In this document: piece after piece, positions 8,011 through 16,703 of the stretch
Layout of the letters: the number at the start of each line of letters is the position of its first letter
Position numbering within the stretch: position 1 is the stretch's first letter
NCBI RefSeq assembly: GCF_039523415.1
Contig: NZ_BAAAFG010000005.1
Coordinates: 1-64,000, forward strand
Reading direction: 5' to 3'
Origin: Gangjinia marincola
Lineage (GTDB): Bacteria; Bacteroidota; Bacteroidia; Flavobacteriales; Flavobacteriaceae
DNA length: 64,000 bases
Program-made: the position numbers and the translations under genes
Notes under the pieces: model-generated
What the model saw: only the letters and a program-made list of their open reading frames with translations
What the model was told of the DNA's origin: nothing
Databases searched by the model: none

Positions 8011-8907
8011 TCAGGATTGTTTGGTTAATTCTAAGAACTGCTCTTCTAAGCTCTCCTTTCGTTTCACTAAGTGCGATAATAGGATGCCTTTTTGATGCAG
8101 GAGGTGATTGAGATCACTAGCTTCTAAAGGCTGATTTAAAAAAGCGGTCAACATGCCATTTTGATCATTTACCCGGTCAAAGGCTTCATGATGTTCTAAG
8201 GTGGTTTTTAGAAGAGCCAGATCATTGCATTTTAACTCAAAGAAACCGTGACTGGCATTCATTTCATCCACACGTCCTGCATAGAGCATTTTTCCTTTTC
8301 GAATGATAACTACATGGCTACATACTTTTTCTACTTCATCCAAGAGGTGAGAGGCAAGTAAAATTGTTGTACCATTTGCGGCAATATTTTTTATGATTTC
8401 TCTAATTTGATGAATTCCCTGCGGGTCAAGTCCATTCGTAGGTTCATCCAGAATAAGAATCTCAGGGTCATTGAGTAGGGCAGAGGCAATGGCAAGACGT
8501 TGCTTCATTCCTAAAGAGAAGGTTTTAAATTTACTGTCTTTACGATCTAACAACCCAACTACATCCAGCTTTTCTTCAATTTTCTCGTTGGTCACTCCTT
8601 TAATTTTACAGACCAGGTTAAGATTTTGCTTAGCTGTCATGTATGGATAGAAGTTGGGACGCTCAATAATTGCACCTACTTTTTTTAAGGCTTCATGGGT
8701 ATCCATAGTTCCATCGAACCATTGATAATCCCCACCAGATTTATTCACTACGTTGAGTACCATTCCAAGTGTTGTGGACTTACCACTTCCGTTAGGACCT
8801 AAAATACCATAAACATTGCCTTTTTGAATCGTAAAGGTTAGGTTGTCAACAGCGGTAAGAGCTCCAAAACGCTTGGTGAGGTTATTTAGAGTTAAAATTG
8901 TTTGCAA
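8011..8907 (-). CDS. ABC transporter ATP-binding protein (BcrA/CcmA-like)
   Basis: The nucleotide-binding subunit (298 aa) of a two-gene ABC-2 exporter. It has Walker A 'GPNGSGKS' (37-44), signature 'FSLGMKQRLAIA' (130-141), where SLGMK replaces LSGGQ as is common in the bacitracin-resistance BcrA branch, Walker B and D-loop 'LILDEPTNGLD' (151-161), and the switch His in 'LLASHLL'. The C-terminal 80 residues are the accessory extension of this branch. The start codon is TTG; no ATG is available before the beta strand 'TILTLNNLTKRFG'. The permease gene follows after 4 nt. Confidence 0.95.
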   Translation of the reverse strand: MQTILTLNNLTKRFGALTAVDNLTFTIQKGNVYGILGPNGSGKSTTLGMVLNVVNKSGGDYQWFDGTMDTHEALKKVGAIIERPNFYPYMTAKQNLNLVCKIKGVTNEKIEEKLDVVGLLDRKDSKFKTFSLGMKQRLAIASALLNDPEILILDEPTNGLDPQGIHQIREIIKNIAANGTTILLASHLLDEVEKVCSHVVIIRKGKMLYAGRVDEMNASHGFFELKCNDLALLKTTLEHHEAFDRVNDQNGMLTAFLNQPLEASDLNHLLHQKGILLSHLVKRKESLEEQFLELTKQS

Positions 8908-8974
8908 GAGAGCGTAATTTAGAATTACAAGTATGACGAATGTCTGCGCTCTTTGTTACATGGTGTGCGTACAA

Positions 8975-9196
8975 TCAATCAAACATAGATTTTAAAATCG
9001 TACGTATTCCTTTAAACATTAGATAAATAGCCAGGAAGAAAAAAAAGATTCCAACACCCAATACCGGGATGAACAGGGCGTGATCCTGATTTTTAAAGGC
9101 ACTAAAAAGTACCATAGGTCCTAAAGCAATGCAGGGAAGTGCCATCGCCATAAATTTAATTCCTTTTCCTAAGACTTCGCGGTTAGTGTGTTTCAT
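8975..9196 (-). CDS. DUF6095 family small membrane protein
   Basis: A 73-residue protein with two transmembrane helices (about 12-32 and 40-63) and a short basic end. The sequence pattern ('GKGIKFMAMALPCIALGPMVLF') is that of the DUF6095 family found throughout Flavobacteriia, function unknown. Its start overlaps the end of murQ by 14 nt, so the two are co-transcribed and probably translationally coupled. The conserved pairing suggests a cell-envelope role, but nothing in the sequence shows an activity. Confidence 0.85.
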   Translation of the reverse strand: MKHTNREVLGKGIKFMAMALPCIALGPMVLFSAFKNQDHALFIPVLGVGIFFFFLAIYLMFKGIRTILKSMFD

Positions 9197-10004
9197 TGTA
9201 ATAGGTATCGATTGCTTTACGAACGCTTCCGGTTTGATTTAAGAGTCGGGCAGCTTCAGGTTGATCTACCTTCGTTTCATTCATGATCATGCGTATACCA
9301 CGTTCAACCAGCTTATCATTGCTAAGCTGCATATCTACCATCTTATTTCCTTTTACATGACCTAGTTTGATCATGGTTGTAGTAGAAATCATATTGAGAA
9401 TGAGCTTTTGGGCTGTGCCTGCTTTCATACGTGAACTTCCTGTTACGACCTCTGGCCCTACAACAACTTCAATGGGATATAGGGCCGTTTTAGCCAACGG
9501 ACTTCCTGCATTGCAGGTAATGCAACCGGTAAGAATACTGTTTTCATTGCATGCTTTAAGTCCAGAAATCACATAGGGAGTAGTGCCCGAGGCCGCGATA
9601 CCTATCACCACATCTCTGGATGAGATATGATGACGCTGTAAATCCTTCCAGGATTGGTTGGTGCTGTCCTCGGCAAATTCTACAGCTGAGCGTATAGCAT
9701 CGTCTCCTCCTGCAATAAGTCCAATAACTAAATCTGGAGATACACCAAATGTTGGAGGGCATTCACTTGCATCTACGATACCCAACCTCCCACTGGTTCC
9801 TGCACCAATGTAGAAAAGTCTGCCACCTTCTTTGAGTCTTGGCACGATTTGTTGAACGAGTGCTTCAATCTGGGGAATTACCTTTTTAACCGCTTGGGGT
9901 ACCGTTTGGTCTTCTTTATTGATAGCAAGCAATAGTTCTGCGGTGCTTTTTGTCTCTAGATTATCATAATGAGAATCCAGTTCTGTTGTACGCGTAAATG
10001 TCAT
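9183..10004 (-). CDS. murQ: N-acetylmuramic acid 6-phosphate etherase
   Basis: MurQ cleaves the lactyl ether of MurNAc-6-phosphate to give GlcNAc-6-phosphate and D-lactate, for recovery of peptidoglycan sugars. The SIS fold is visible: 'FYIGAGTSGRLGIVDASECPPTFG' holds the phosphosugar-binding loop, followed by 'GIAASGTTPYVISGL' and 'VVTGSSRMKAGTAQKLILNM'. At 273 aa it is slightly shorter than the E. coli enzyme (about 298) because the C-terminal helical segment is short. The DUF6095 gene overlaps its end, and a DUF4249 gene lies 18 nt upstream on the same strand. No murP-like PTS or anmK gene is visible here, so the source of the substrate is outside the window. Confidence 0.95.
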   Translation of the reverse strand: MTFTRTTELDSHYDNLETKSTAELLLAINKEDQTVPQAVKKVIPQIEALVQQIVPRLKEGGRLFYIGAGTSGRLGIVDASECPPTFGVSPDLVIGLIAGGDDAIRSAVEFAEDSTNQSWKDLQRHHISSRDVVIGIAASGTTPYVISGLKACNENSILTGCITCNAGSPLAKTALYPIEVVVGPEVVTGSSRMKAGTAQKLILNMISTTTMIKLGHVKGNKMVDMQLSNDKLVERGIRMIMNETKVDQPEAARLLNQTGSVRKAIDTYYNETH

Positions 10005-10022
10005 GCCGTAAAAATAGAAAGA

Positions 10023-10838
10023 TTATTCTACAACAATGCTAAACTCGTACGTTTCTGAAATGCTAAAATAACCTAATGCAAAATCATCAGTATTTGTCGT
10101 GTTGATAATATTACCTCTTACGGTAGCAGGTGGTGCTTCAAAAGGGCCGCCGCCATCCTGACCGCTTTGCTCTATCAGTAAATTTAAGAAATCATAGTGT
10201 TGCTTATCTACGCCTATGATAGATATTGTCACCGGTGTCCCTTCATTGAGGTCCTCGTAGAAATAAGAAAATGTAAACTCCTGTCCATCATAAAATCGAT
10301 CTTCAGTCGTGCCAAGTAGATTATCAAATCCAAAATCAAACAAGTAATAATCCTCTCTTGCGCCAATATCAGTAAAGGTTATTTTTACTTCCTTGTCATC
10401 TTCATCAAAAATTACGGTATCGCCTAGCTCAATCGTATCAATAGGAACGGTTGGAACTAGCTGTGTTGATGCTTTATAGGTATTACCTTCAGCAATTACT
10501 GTAAGTTCATAGGTTGTATTAAGTTGAAAAATCTCTTCGGTCTGCGCCGAATATACTCCGTCATTGTTAGCATCTGTAAATTCTATAATCTGCCCTGTAG
10601 TTAGATCAGTGATAAATACGTCAGCATCCAAAACCGGCGGAAGCTCATCATCAAAAAAGGGAGCAGTTTTAAGAAGTCGAACTTCACCACGTACGGTAGG
10701 TTCATTTTCACTCATAATGAGTTTAAACGCTGCATCAATCACTAGGCGCTCATCGTCAAAAGGAACATCAATATCAACAACCTCTTCACATGCCGTTATG
10801 CTCAAGATGACCAAAAACAAAACAATGAATTTTTTCAT
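10023..10838 (-). CDS. DUF4249 family lipoprotein
   Basis: A 271-residue predicted lipoprotein with lipobox 'SITAC' (Cys17) after a short hydrophobic signal. The mature part is beta-rich and begins 'EEVVDIDVPFDDERLVIDA', which is characteristic of DUF4249. It contains an internal Ig-like segment ('TTYELTVIAEGNTYKAST'). In Bacteroidota DUF4249 genes are nearly always paired with a TonB-dependent receptor. Here the receptor gene ends 2 nt before this ATG. The product is likely a surface-exposed or periplasmic partner that helps the receptor bind its ligand, which is unknown. Confidence 0.88.
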   Translation of the reverse strand: MKKFIVLFLVILSITACEEVVDIDVPFDDERLVIDAAFKLIMSENEPTVRGEVRLLKTAPFFDDELPPVLDADVFITDLTTGQIIEFTDANNDGVYSAQTEEIFQLNTTYELTVIAEGNTYKASTQLVPTVPIDTIELGDTVIFDEDDKEVKITFTDIGAREDYYLFDFGFDNLLGTTEDRFYDGQEFTFSYFYEDLNEGTPVTISIIGVDKQHYDFLNLLIEQSGQDGGGPFEAPPATVRGNIINTTNTDDFALGYFSISETYEFSIVVE

Positions 10839-10840
10839 GG

Positions 10841-13210
10841 CTAGAATTTAAAATTATAGGTGACCGATGGGACGATCCCAAAGATGCTGGTTCTAATGGC
10901 TTCATTTCTTCCTGTATCTGTATTTTCTTCAAAACGAATGGAAGCTGCATTCATGCGGTTATAGACATTGTAAATGCTAAATACCCACTGTCCTTTCCAG
11001 TTGCGGCTTTCATTTTTTCTGGGATTTAAAGTCGCAGATAGATCCATGCGATGATAAGAGGGTAAGCGCTCTGCATTACGCAATCCAAACGTAGGGATAG
11101 TCAATCCCTGATATACGTATTGTCCTGTAGGATAATTGGTAGGTTGCCCGGTCTGGAATAAAAAGTTCGCGCCAAACGTCCATTTTTTAGATAAATCATA
11201 GGAGGCATTGATAGAAATATCGTGTGTTTTATCAAATGGAGTATTATACCATTCACCATTATTTATACCAGGTTCTGTTGCTGTTCTTCCGGGAGTTCGT
11301 TGCTCTGATCGCGATAATGTATACGCTAACCAACCTTTAAACCTACCTTCATTTTTTCTAAATAGAAGCTCTACTCCATATGCTCTGGCTTCACCGTTGA
11401 GAATAACTTGTTCAATATCATCATTTGCAATTAAATCTGCTCCATTAATATAATCAATGCGATTGTCTACGGTTTTGTAAAAAGCTTCCGCTTCAAGCGA
11501 AAAGGTATTATTCTTCCATTTTTTAAAATATCCTACTGCATATTGATTGAGTAATTGAGGCTCTATAAAAGGACCACTTGGTGTCCATACATCCAGCGGA
11601 GTAGGAGAGGCGGTGTTTGACAATAAGTGCAGGTACTGCGCCATGCGATTAAAACTTGCTTTTATCGATGTCTTGTCGTTAAGTCTGTAGGCCAGAGCTA
11701 CCCTGGGTTCAATGTTAAAAAAGTCTTTGAGCACCTCACTGCGTTCCGGCTGAATGACATCTATAGGTTCGGCCTCTTCATAAATCTGAATCTCTTCGTT
11801 GAACTCGACCGGGCTATTTGCATAGACATTGAGTTTATCCTGACCAAAACGTGCAAAATGACTCAATCTAACCCCATAAGAAAGTGTCAAATCATCTGTA
11901 ATACCGTGCTCTGCTTCAATATATCCTGAAAATTCATTGGCAAACTTCTTGGTAAGTTCTTCTGCAACGATTCCAGAATCATCACGGTTGGGCTCAATTT
12001 CTCCGGGATTAAAGCGATAATAAATGTTATTGATCCCGTAGTTAAGCTGAAAATTATCTGAAACATAATTTTTAAAATCATATTTCAAGTTTATGTTTCG
12101 AATTCCTGAATTCCACTGAAAACCTACAAAATCTAACTCTAAGCCATAGTAATAATCTGAATAGATAAGCGAAAGATTGGAGAACAATTTATCTGAAAAT
12201 AAGTGGTTCCATCTCAAGTTTAAGGTAGAATTGCCATAGACGTTGACGAAACTTTCTGAAATAGCAAAAACATCTCTCCCAAAATACCCTGAAAGATACA
12301 AGTTGTTATTCTCGTTCGCTTTATATTTTAATTTGGTATTAAGGTCATAAAAGTAAGCGGTATTATCGTTATCAGTCAATTTTAAAAAGAGGTGCGCGTA
12401 GGAAGCTCTACCTCCAAAGAGATAGGAGAATTTATCTTTGATAATAGGTCCCTCTACCAATAAGCGACTCGCTACAGCTCCTATACCACCTTCTACTTTA
12501 AGTTCTTTACTGTTTCCTTCTCGCTGATAGATATCTAACACAGATGAGACTCTGCCGCCGTAACGCGCAGGGATCCCTCCTTTATAGAGTTTGATGTCTT
12601 TGATGGCATCTGGATTAAATACTGAAAAGAAGCCAAATAAATGAGAGGAGTTAAAGATAATGGCTTCATCCAGGAGAATAAGATTTTGATCTGCACTACC
12701 TCCCCGAACGTTAAATCCTGAAGCTCCTTCACCACCACTGGTAACTCCCGGAAGCAGTAAGATAGATTTTATTACATCTGCCTCACCCAATACCACCGGT
12801 ATTTGTTTTATCGTTTCTGCCGTAAGCGAATTCACACTCATCTGGGGTTTACCTAAACTCAATTCTTCCACATCTTCTTTGATGACCACTTCATCCAGGC
12901 TTTCGACTGACTCATAAAGTTCAATATTGAGTTTTTGATTATTGGTTAAGGTTATGGTTTGATCGACATTGGCGAAACCAAGGTATCTAATACTCACCTC
13001 GTAAGTTCCCTCTGGTAAGGTGATCGAATAGAATCCGTACTCGTTGGAAACGGTTCCGGTATTTAATTGCGGAATGAGTATATTAACTCCAATAAGCGTT
13101 TCATTAGAAGAAGCATCGGTAACTGTACCACTCAAGGTGTATTTTTGTTGTGCAGAAAGGGAAACTGAAATGCTCACAAAGAACATGAAGACTATAAAGC
13201 GTTGTATCAT
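10841..13210 (-). CDS. TonB-dependent outer-membrane receptor with carboxypeptidase-regulatory-like N-domain
   Basis: An outer-membrane transporter of about 789 residues. It has a signal peptide (to about residue 21, '..LSAQQK'), a CarboxypepD_reg-like beta-sandwich (23-105, 'GTVTDASSNETLIGVNI'), a plug domain (about 115-230, with 'GFNVRGGSADQNLILLDEAII'), and a 22-strand barrel ending in the aromatic 'SVTYNFKF'. No SusD partner is adjacent. Instead the DUF4249 lipoprotein gene follows after 2 nt, the usual arrangement for this receptor subclass. The start was placed at the ATG at 13210; the TTG just before it gives one more residue. Ligand unknown. Confidence 0.95.
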   Translation of the reverse strand: MIQRFIVFMFFVSISVSLSAQQKYTLSGTVTDASSNETLIGVNILIPQLNTGTVSNEYGFYSITLPEGTYEVSIRYLGFANVDQTITLTNNQKLNIELYESVESLDEVVIKEDVEELSLGKPQMSVNSLTAETIKQIPVVLGEADVIKSILLLPGVTSGGEGASGFNVRGGSADQNLILLDEAIIFNSSHLFGFFSVFNPDAIKDIKLYKGGIPARYGGRVSSVLDIYQREGNSKELKVEGGIGAVASRLLVEGPIIKDKFSYLFGGRASYAHLFLKLTDNDNTAYFYDLNTKLKYKANENNNLYLSGYFGRDVFAISESFVNVYGNSTLNLRWNHLFSDKLFSNLSLIYSDYYYGLELDFVGFQWNSGIRNINLKYDFKNYVSDNFQLNYGINNIYYRFNPGEIEPNRDDSGIVAEELTKKFANEFSGYIEAEHGITDDLTLSYGVRLSHFARFGQDKLNVYANSPVEFNEEIQIYEEAEPIDVIQPERSEVLKDFFNIEPRVALAYRLNDKTSIKASFNRMAQYLHLLSNTASPTPLDVWTPSGPFIEPQLLNQYAVGYFKKWKNNTFSLEAEAFYKTVDNRIDYINGADLIANDDIEQVILNGEARAYGVELLFRKNEGRFKGWLAYTLSRSEQRTPGRTATEPGINNGEWYNTPFDKTHDISINASYDLSKKWTFGANFLFQTGQPTNYPTGQYVYQGLTIPTFGLRNAERLPSYHRMDLSATLNPRKNESRNWKGQWVFSIYNVYNRMNAASIRFEENTDTGRNEAIRTSIFGIVPSVTYNFKF

Positions 13211-13227
13211 CAATTGAGCTTAGGGCA

Positions 13228-13266
13228 TAAAAATAACCCTATACAGTTGGTTATAGTATAGGGTTT
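13228..13266 (-). terminator. Hairpin between icd and the TonB receptor gene
   Basis: AACCCTATAC (13235-13244) pairs perfectly with GTATAGGGTT (13256-13265). On the minus strand the stem is followed by TTATTTTTATG, a fair U-tract. It lies 40-75 nt after the icd stop and just before the receptor gene, so it fits termination of icd transcription. Confidence 0.6.
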
Positions 13267-13308
13267 ATGAAAATTAAGAATTAAATAACATTGGTAGAAA
13301 CCTGTTTT

Positions 13309-15531
13309 CTAACCAATAATCTCATTTAGTGTTTTACTCGGGCGCATTGCTTTAGAAACGACTTCATCTGCAGGGTAATAATATCCTCCCAACTCTTTAG
13401 GCTCTCCCTGGGCATCAATCAATTCTTTATTGATCTGCTCCTCATTTTCACGCAGTTGCTCCGCAAGTTTAGTAAACTGTTGTTTTAACTCTTGATCTTT
13501 ATCTTGTTCAGCTAAAGCCTCGGCCCAATATAAGGCGAGGTAAAAATGACTTCCTCGGTTGTCCAATTCGTTTACTTTGCGCGAAGGGGATTTTTTGTTC
13601 AGTAAAAACTTTTCAGTTGCTTGATCCAGTGCTTCACCTAAAATGATCGCCTTTTTATTGTCTGTCTTTTCCCCTAAATGATCCAGGGAAACTGCTAGGG
13701 CCAAGAACTCACCCAATGAATCCCAACGTAAGTGTGCTTCTTTGACAAATTGTTGTACGTGCTTAGGAGCAGATCCACCGGCACCGGTTTCAAATAAGCC
13801 TCCGCCATTCATCAACGGCACAATAGAAAGCATTTTTGCGCTGGTTCCAAGTTCCAGAATAGGAAATAAATCAGTATTGTAGTCTCTCAAAACATTCCCT
13901 GTTACAGAGATGGTGTCCTCTCCATTCTTAAGACGGGGTAGGGTGAAGCGTGTGGCTTCTTCAGGCGACATGATGTCGATATGTAGGTCATCTGTATCGT
14001 GATCCTTCAGATATTCATTTACTTTTTTGATGAGTTCTGCATCGTGCGCTCTGTGTTGATCTAACCAAAAAATTGCCGGCATCCCGGATGCTTTTGCTCT
14101 GTTGACGGCTAATTTTACCCAATCTCTAATGGGGGCATCTTTGGTTTGACACATGCGCCAAATATCACCAGCCTCCACAGCATGGCGCAGGAGCGTATTT
14201 CCTTTAGCATCGATCACTTTAACTTCACCATCCTTTGGAATTTCAAAGGTTTTATCATGTGATCCGTATTCTTCGGCTTTTTGAGCCATCAAACCAACGT
14301 TAGGAACTGTTCCCATGGTGGTTGGATCAAAAGCACCGTGTTCTTTACAAAAATTAATCACTTCTTGATAGACTCCGGCATAACTGCTGTCTGGAATTAC
14401 CGCTTTAGTGTCTTGTTGCTTCCCTTCACTATTCCACATTTGACCAGAAGTTCTAATCATCGCCGGCATAGAGGCATCTATGATGACATCGTTGGGAAAG
14501 TGCAGGTTGGTTATTCCACGATCAGAATCGACCATGGCTACCGCAGGTCGTTTATTATAAACTGCGCGGATATCTGCTTCAATAGCTTCTTGTTTGTCTT
14601 TAGGTAGATCTGTTATTTTAGCATACACATTAGCAAATCCATTGTTTTCTTCTACGCCTAATTTTTTAAACGTATCTGCATATTTTTCAAATACATCTTT
14701 GAAAAACACACGGACGGCATGACCAAAAATTATCGGATCAGACACTTTCATCATGGTTGCTTTCATATGCAGCGAAAACAGGATGTTTTTCTCTTTAGCA
14801 TCTTCAATCTGCTTGACTAGAAATTCGATCAAAGCTTTTTTGCTCATAAACGAGGCATCAATCACTTCACCCGCTAAGAGGGGAGTAGAGGCTTTTAATA
14901 CCGTAATAGCACCGTCTTTATCCTCATGGACGATTTTAACATCGGTGGCTTCTTTAATTGTAATGGACTTTTCAGTATGTCTAAAATCACCGGCACTCAT
15001 TGTAGCCACATGAGTTTTAGAATCCTTATTCCAAGCACCCATGCGATGCGGATTGTTCTTTGCATATTGTTTTACTGGTTTAGGAGCTCTACGGTCTGAG
15101 TTTCCTTCACGTAAAACGGGGTTCACTGCGCTACCTTTTACTTTATCGTATTTAGCCTTGGTTTCTTTTTCTGCTTCAGTCTTTGCATCATCCGGATAAT
15201 CTGGTAAGTCAAAGCCTTGTGCTTGTAATTCCTTTATGGCAGCTTTGAGCTGCGGAATAGAAGCACTAATGTTAGGAAGTTTGATAATGTTTGCCTCAGG
15301 TGTTTTAGCTAGTTCTCCTAGCTCTGCCAAGTCATCATGGATCTGTTGATCTTTTGGTAATACATCTGAAAAGCCGGCAAGTATTCTGGCAGCTAAGGAA
15401 ATATCTCTCGTTTCTACATTAACTCCTGCTGCACGGGTGAATTTCTTTATAATGGGTAAGAGAGAATGTGTTGCTAATGCCGGGGCTTCATCAGTTTTGG
15501 TATAGATAATTGTATTAATATCAACTTCCAT
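13309..15531 (-). CDS. icd: NADP-dependent isocitrate dehydrogenase, monomeric type
   Basis: At 740 aa this is the full length of the monomeric IDH family (about 740), which oxidises and decarboxylates isocitrate to 2-oxoglutarate with NADP in the TCA cycle. Recognisable segments are 'TIIYTKTDEAPALATHSLLPI' at the N-terminus, 'GNSDRRAPKPVKQYAKNNPH', 'FSLHMKATMMKVSDPIIFGH', 'PAIFWLDQHRAHDAEL' and 'MNGGGLFETGAGGSAPKHV'. It has its own promoter (TATATTTG, 15591-15598) and a stem near the stop codon plus the 13228-13266 hairpin for termination. It is flanked by a gene-free gap toward rplS. Confidence 0.98.
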   Translation of the reverse strand: MEVDINTIIYTKTDEAPALATHSLLPIIKKFTRAAGVNVETRDISLAARILAGFSDVLPKDQQIHDDLAELGELAKTPEANIIKLPNISASIPQLKAAIKELQAQGFDLPDYPDDAKTEAEKETKAKYDKVKGSAVNPVLREGNSDRRAPKPVKQYAKNNPHRMGAWNKDSKTHVATMSAGDFRHTEKSITIKEATDVKIVHEDKDGAITVLKASTPLLAGEVIDASFMSKKALIEFLVKQIEDAKEKNILFSLHMKATMMKVSDPIIFGHAVRVFFKDVFEKYADTFKKLGVEENNGFANVYAKITDLPKDKQEAIEADIRAVYNKRPAVAMVDSDRGITNLHFPNDVIIDASMPAMIRTSGQMWNSEGKQQDTKAVIPDSSYAGVYQEVINFCKEHGAFDPTTMGTVPNVGLMAQKAEEYGSHDKTFEIPKDGEVKVIDAKGNTLLRHAVEAGDIWRMCQTKDAPIRDWVKLAVNRAKASGMPAIFWLDQHRAHDAELIKKVNEYLKDHDTDDLHIDIMSPEEATRFTLPRLKNGEDTISVTGNVLRDYNTDLFPILELGTSAKMLSIVPLMNGGGLFETGAGGSAPKHVQQFVKEAHLRWDSLGEFLALAVSLDHLGEKTDNKKAIILGEALDQATEKFLLNKKSPSRKVNELDNRGSHFYLALYWAEALAEQDKDQELKQQFTKLAEQLRENEEQINKELIDAQGEPKELGGYYYPADEVVSKAMRPSKTLNEIIG

Positions 15532-15590
15532 ATAGGTGTCAAAATTTAAGATTAAACGTAGAACAATGCCTCATTTTTGAGGAAGGCTTG

Positions 15591-15598
15591 CAAATATA
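15591..15598 (-). promoter_or_regulatory. icd promoter -7 element
   Basis: TATATTTG on the minus strand is a perfect match to TAnnTTTG, 60 nt before the icd ATG. TTCC occupies the -33 position after a 19-nt spacer, a weak match. The leader contains a small CCTCA/TGAGG hairpin (about 15569-15582). Confidence 0.5.
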
Positions 15599-15654
15599 AG
15601 GATTTACACTGGCTTTTGGAACTGGCGCTATCCCGGAATTTACATTGAATGAAG

Positions 15655-15880
15655 AAACAAAAAAAAGCCATTTAACGAACAGTGTTACCTGTGATTAAAT
15701 GGCTTCTCGTTGTAAAGGCCTTAACAACAAATATTTATATATTCAATTGCAATCGTACTCGATTGAGCCAGTCAACATGGTTTATGCTTCTTAAATCGCA
15801 CTGAAAAAATTTTCATTTTTCACTACTTGAATACATAAACATTATTAAAATGAGATTCCTTTTGTCTTCTCATTCAATTC
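15655..15880 (-). ncRNA. Candidate small RNA between rplS and icd
   Basis: A gene-free stretch with its own minus-strand promoter (15886-15916) and a strong intrinsic terminator (15659-15704) predicts a transcript of about 225 nt. No ORF of note lies in it. Several stems are visible on the minus strand: CAATCG-AGTA-CGATTG, TGAAAAA...TTTTTCA, and the terminator AGCCATTTAA/TTAAATGGCT with an inner ACAG/CTGT pair. icd has a separate promoter downstream, so this is more likely an independent RNA than the icd leader. Size and position do not identify a family; a 6S-like or regulatory RNA is possible. Confidence 0.4.
15659..15707 (-). terminator. Intrinsic terminator of the candidate small RNA
   Basis: AGCCATTTAA (15666-15675) pairs perfectly with TTAAATGGCT (15695-15704). 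On the minus strand it is followed by a run of eight T. No minus-strand gene lies directly upstream; rplS already has its own terminator at 15975-16009. Confidence 0.7.
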
Positions 15881-15885
15881 TTACA

Positions 15886-15916
15886 TAAAGATAGGAAAAA
15901 TTTTAATAGGAGCAAA
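15886..15916 (-). promoter_or_regulatory. Promoter of the candidate small RNA
   Basis: On the minus strand, TTTG (15913-15916) is separated by 19 nt from TATCTTTA (15886-15893). This matches the Bacteroidota TTTG-N19-TAnnTTTG promoter with one mismatch. Confidence 0.55.
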
Positions 15917-15938
15917 TTTTTGTATCCTTTTCTTTTTC

Positions 15939-15960
15939 AACCGTTTATAAACCTAAGTTA
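15939..15960. other. Second copy of the CGTTTATAAAC...AAGTTA core site
   Basis: AAC-CGTTTATAAAC-CT-AAGTTA repeats the site at 116-138 with 18 of 20 central positions identical (CGTTTATAAAC..AAGTTAT). It lies in the rplS-icd gap, upstream of the candidate small-RNA promoter. No recombinase gene is close by. It may be a secondary recombination site or a shared binding site. Confidence 0.35.
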
Positions 15961-15974
15961 TTAACTTTTGTTCA

Positions 15975-16009
15975 TAAAAAAAGCCTTCGGTAGATATACC
16001 GAAGGCTTT
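15975..16009 (-). terminator. rplS terminator
   Basis: AAAGCCTTCGGTA and TACCGAAGGCTTT form a 13-bp stem with a short loop. On the minus strand it is followed by a run of T. It starts 24 nt after the rplS stop. Confidence 0.9.
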
Positions 16010-16032
16010 ATAACCTGAAATAACAAATGGAC

Positions 16033-16386
16033 TTATCGCTTCATTTGCTCTTTAATACGTGCTTTTTTACCTGTAAGACCTCTAAAGTAGAAGATACGTG
16101 ATCTACGTACTTTACCTTTCTTATTCACTTCAATTTTTTGAAGTGCCGGTAAATTCATAGGGAAAATACGCTCAACACCTACTGAACCACTCATCTTACG
16201 AATCGTGAACGTTCTGGTGCTTCCTGTTCCTCTTGTTTGCAACACTACACCTCTAAAAAACTGTGTACGTGTCTTGTTTCCTTCTTTAATTTCGTAGTAC
16301 ACGGTAATCGTGTCTCCTGCTCCAAACGCAGGGAATTCATTTTTAGAAATAAATTCGTCTTGTACGTATTTTACTAACGCTTCCAT
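16033..16386 (-). CDS. rplS: 50S ribosomal protein L19
   Basis: L19 (117 aa) lies at the 30S-50S interface of the ribosome. The sequence 'FGAGDTITVYYEIKEGNKTRTQFFRGVVLQTRGTGSTRTFTIRKMSGSVGVERIFPMNLP' is a near-textbook L19, and it ends with the basic 'KVRRSRIFYFRGLTGKKARIKEQ'. It is flanked by its own promoter (TATCTTTG, 16457-16464) and terminator. trmD, a common rplS neighbour in other bacteria, lies 317 bp upstream on the same strand but separated from rplS by its own promoter region. Confidence 0.99.
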   Translation of the reverse strand: MEALVKYVQDEFISKNEFPAFGAGDTITVYYEIKEGNKTRTQFFRGVVLQTRGTGSTRTFTIRKMSGSVGVERIFPMNLPALQKIEVNKKGKVRRSRIFYFRGLTGKKARIKEQMKR

Positions 16387-16703
16387 ATTAATCGTTTAAA
16401 CGTATAGTTTAAAAGAACATTCACGGTGATCGCCAGAGGTTCATCTAAAACGGATGCAAAGATACTTTTTCTTTTCTAATCAACAAGAGCCAGGTGTTTT
16501 TTTTGTATAAAGTCTCAGTCTCAGCCTTTCGTTACAGATTCTTAACTAATCATATCCTAAGCCTGCCGTAATAGATATATACAAAGTAAATTTCAAAAAA
16601 AACTAAATACCGTCGGTCATTTCGCTTTTCTCTATTTCCTACTACCTGTCAGCAATAATAAATAACTCAATAACCAATAACCAGTAATGATTGTCGACAA
16701 CCC
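16387..16703. other. trmD-rplS intergenic region with rplS promoter
   Basis: This gene-free stretch holds the rplS promoter. The -7 element TATCTTTG is at 16457-16464 on the minus strand, with CTTG at 16484-16487 after 19 nt. A 70-nt leader follows, giving a plausible site for ribosomal autoregulation. The part nearer trmD is low-complexity (repeated AATAACC/AATAA motifs, 16650-16690). No reading frame of interest and no strong terminator for trmD is seen. Confidence 0.6.

Noticed and set aside
15532..15880. The 15659-15704 hairpin as a leader attenuator of icd.
   Set aside because: icd has a perfect -7 element downstream of this hairpin (15591-15598), so an independent small RNA is the simpler view. 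Kept as a finding to be tested.
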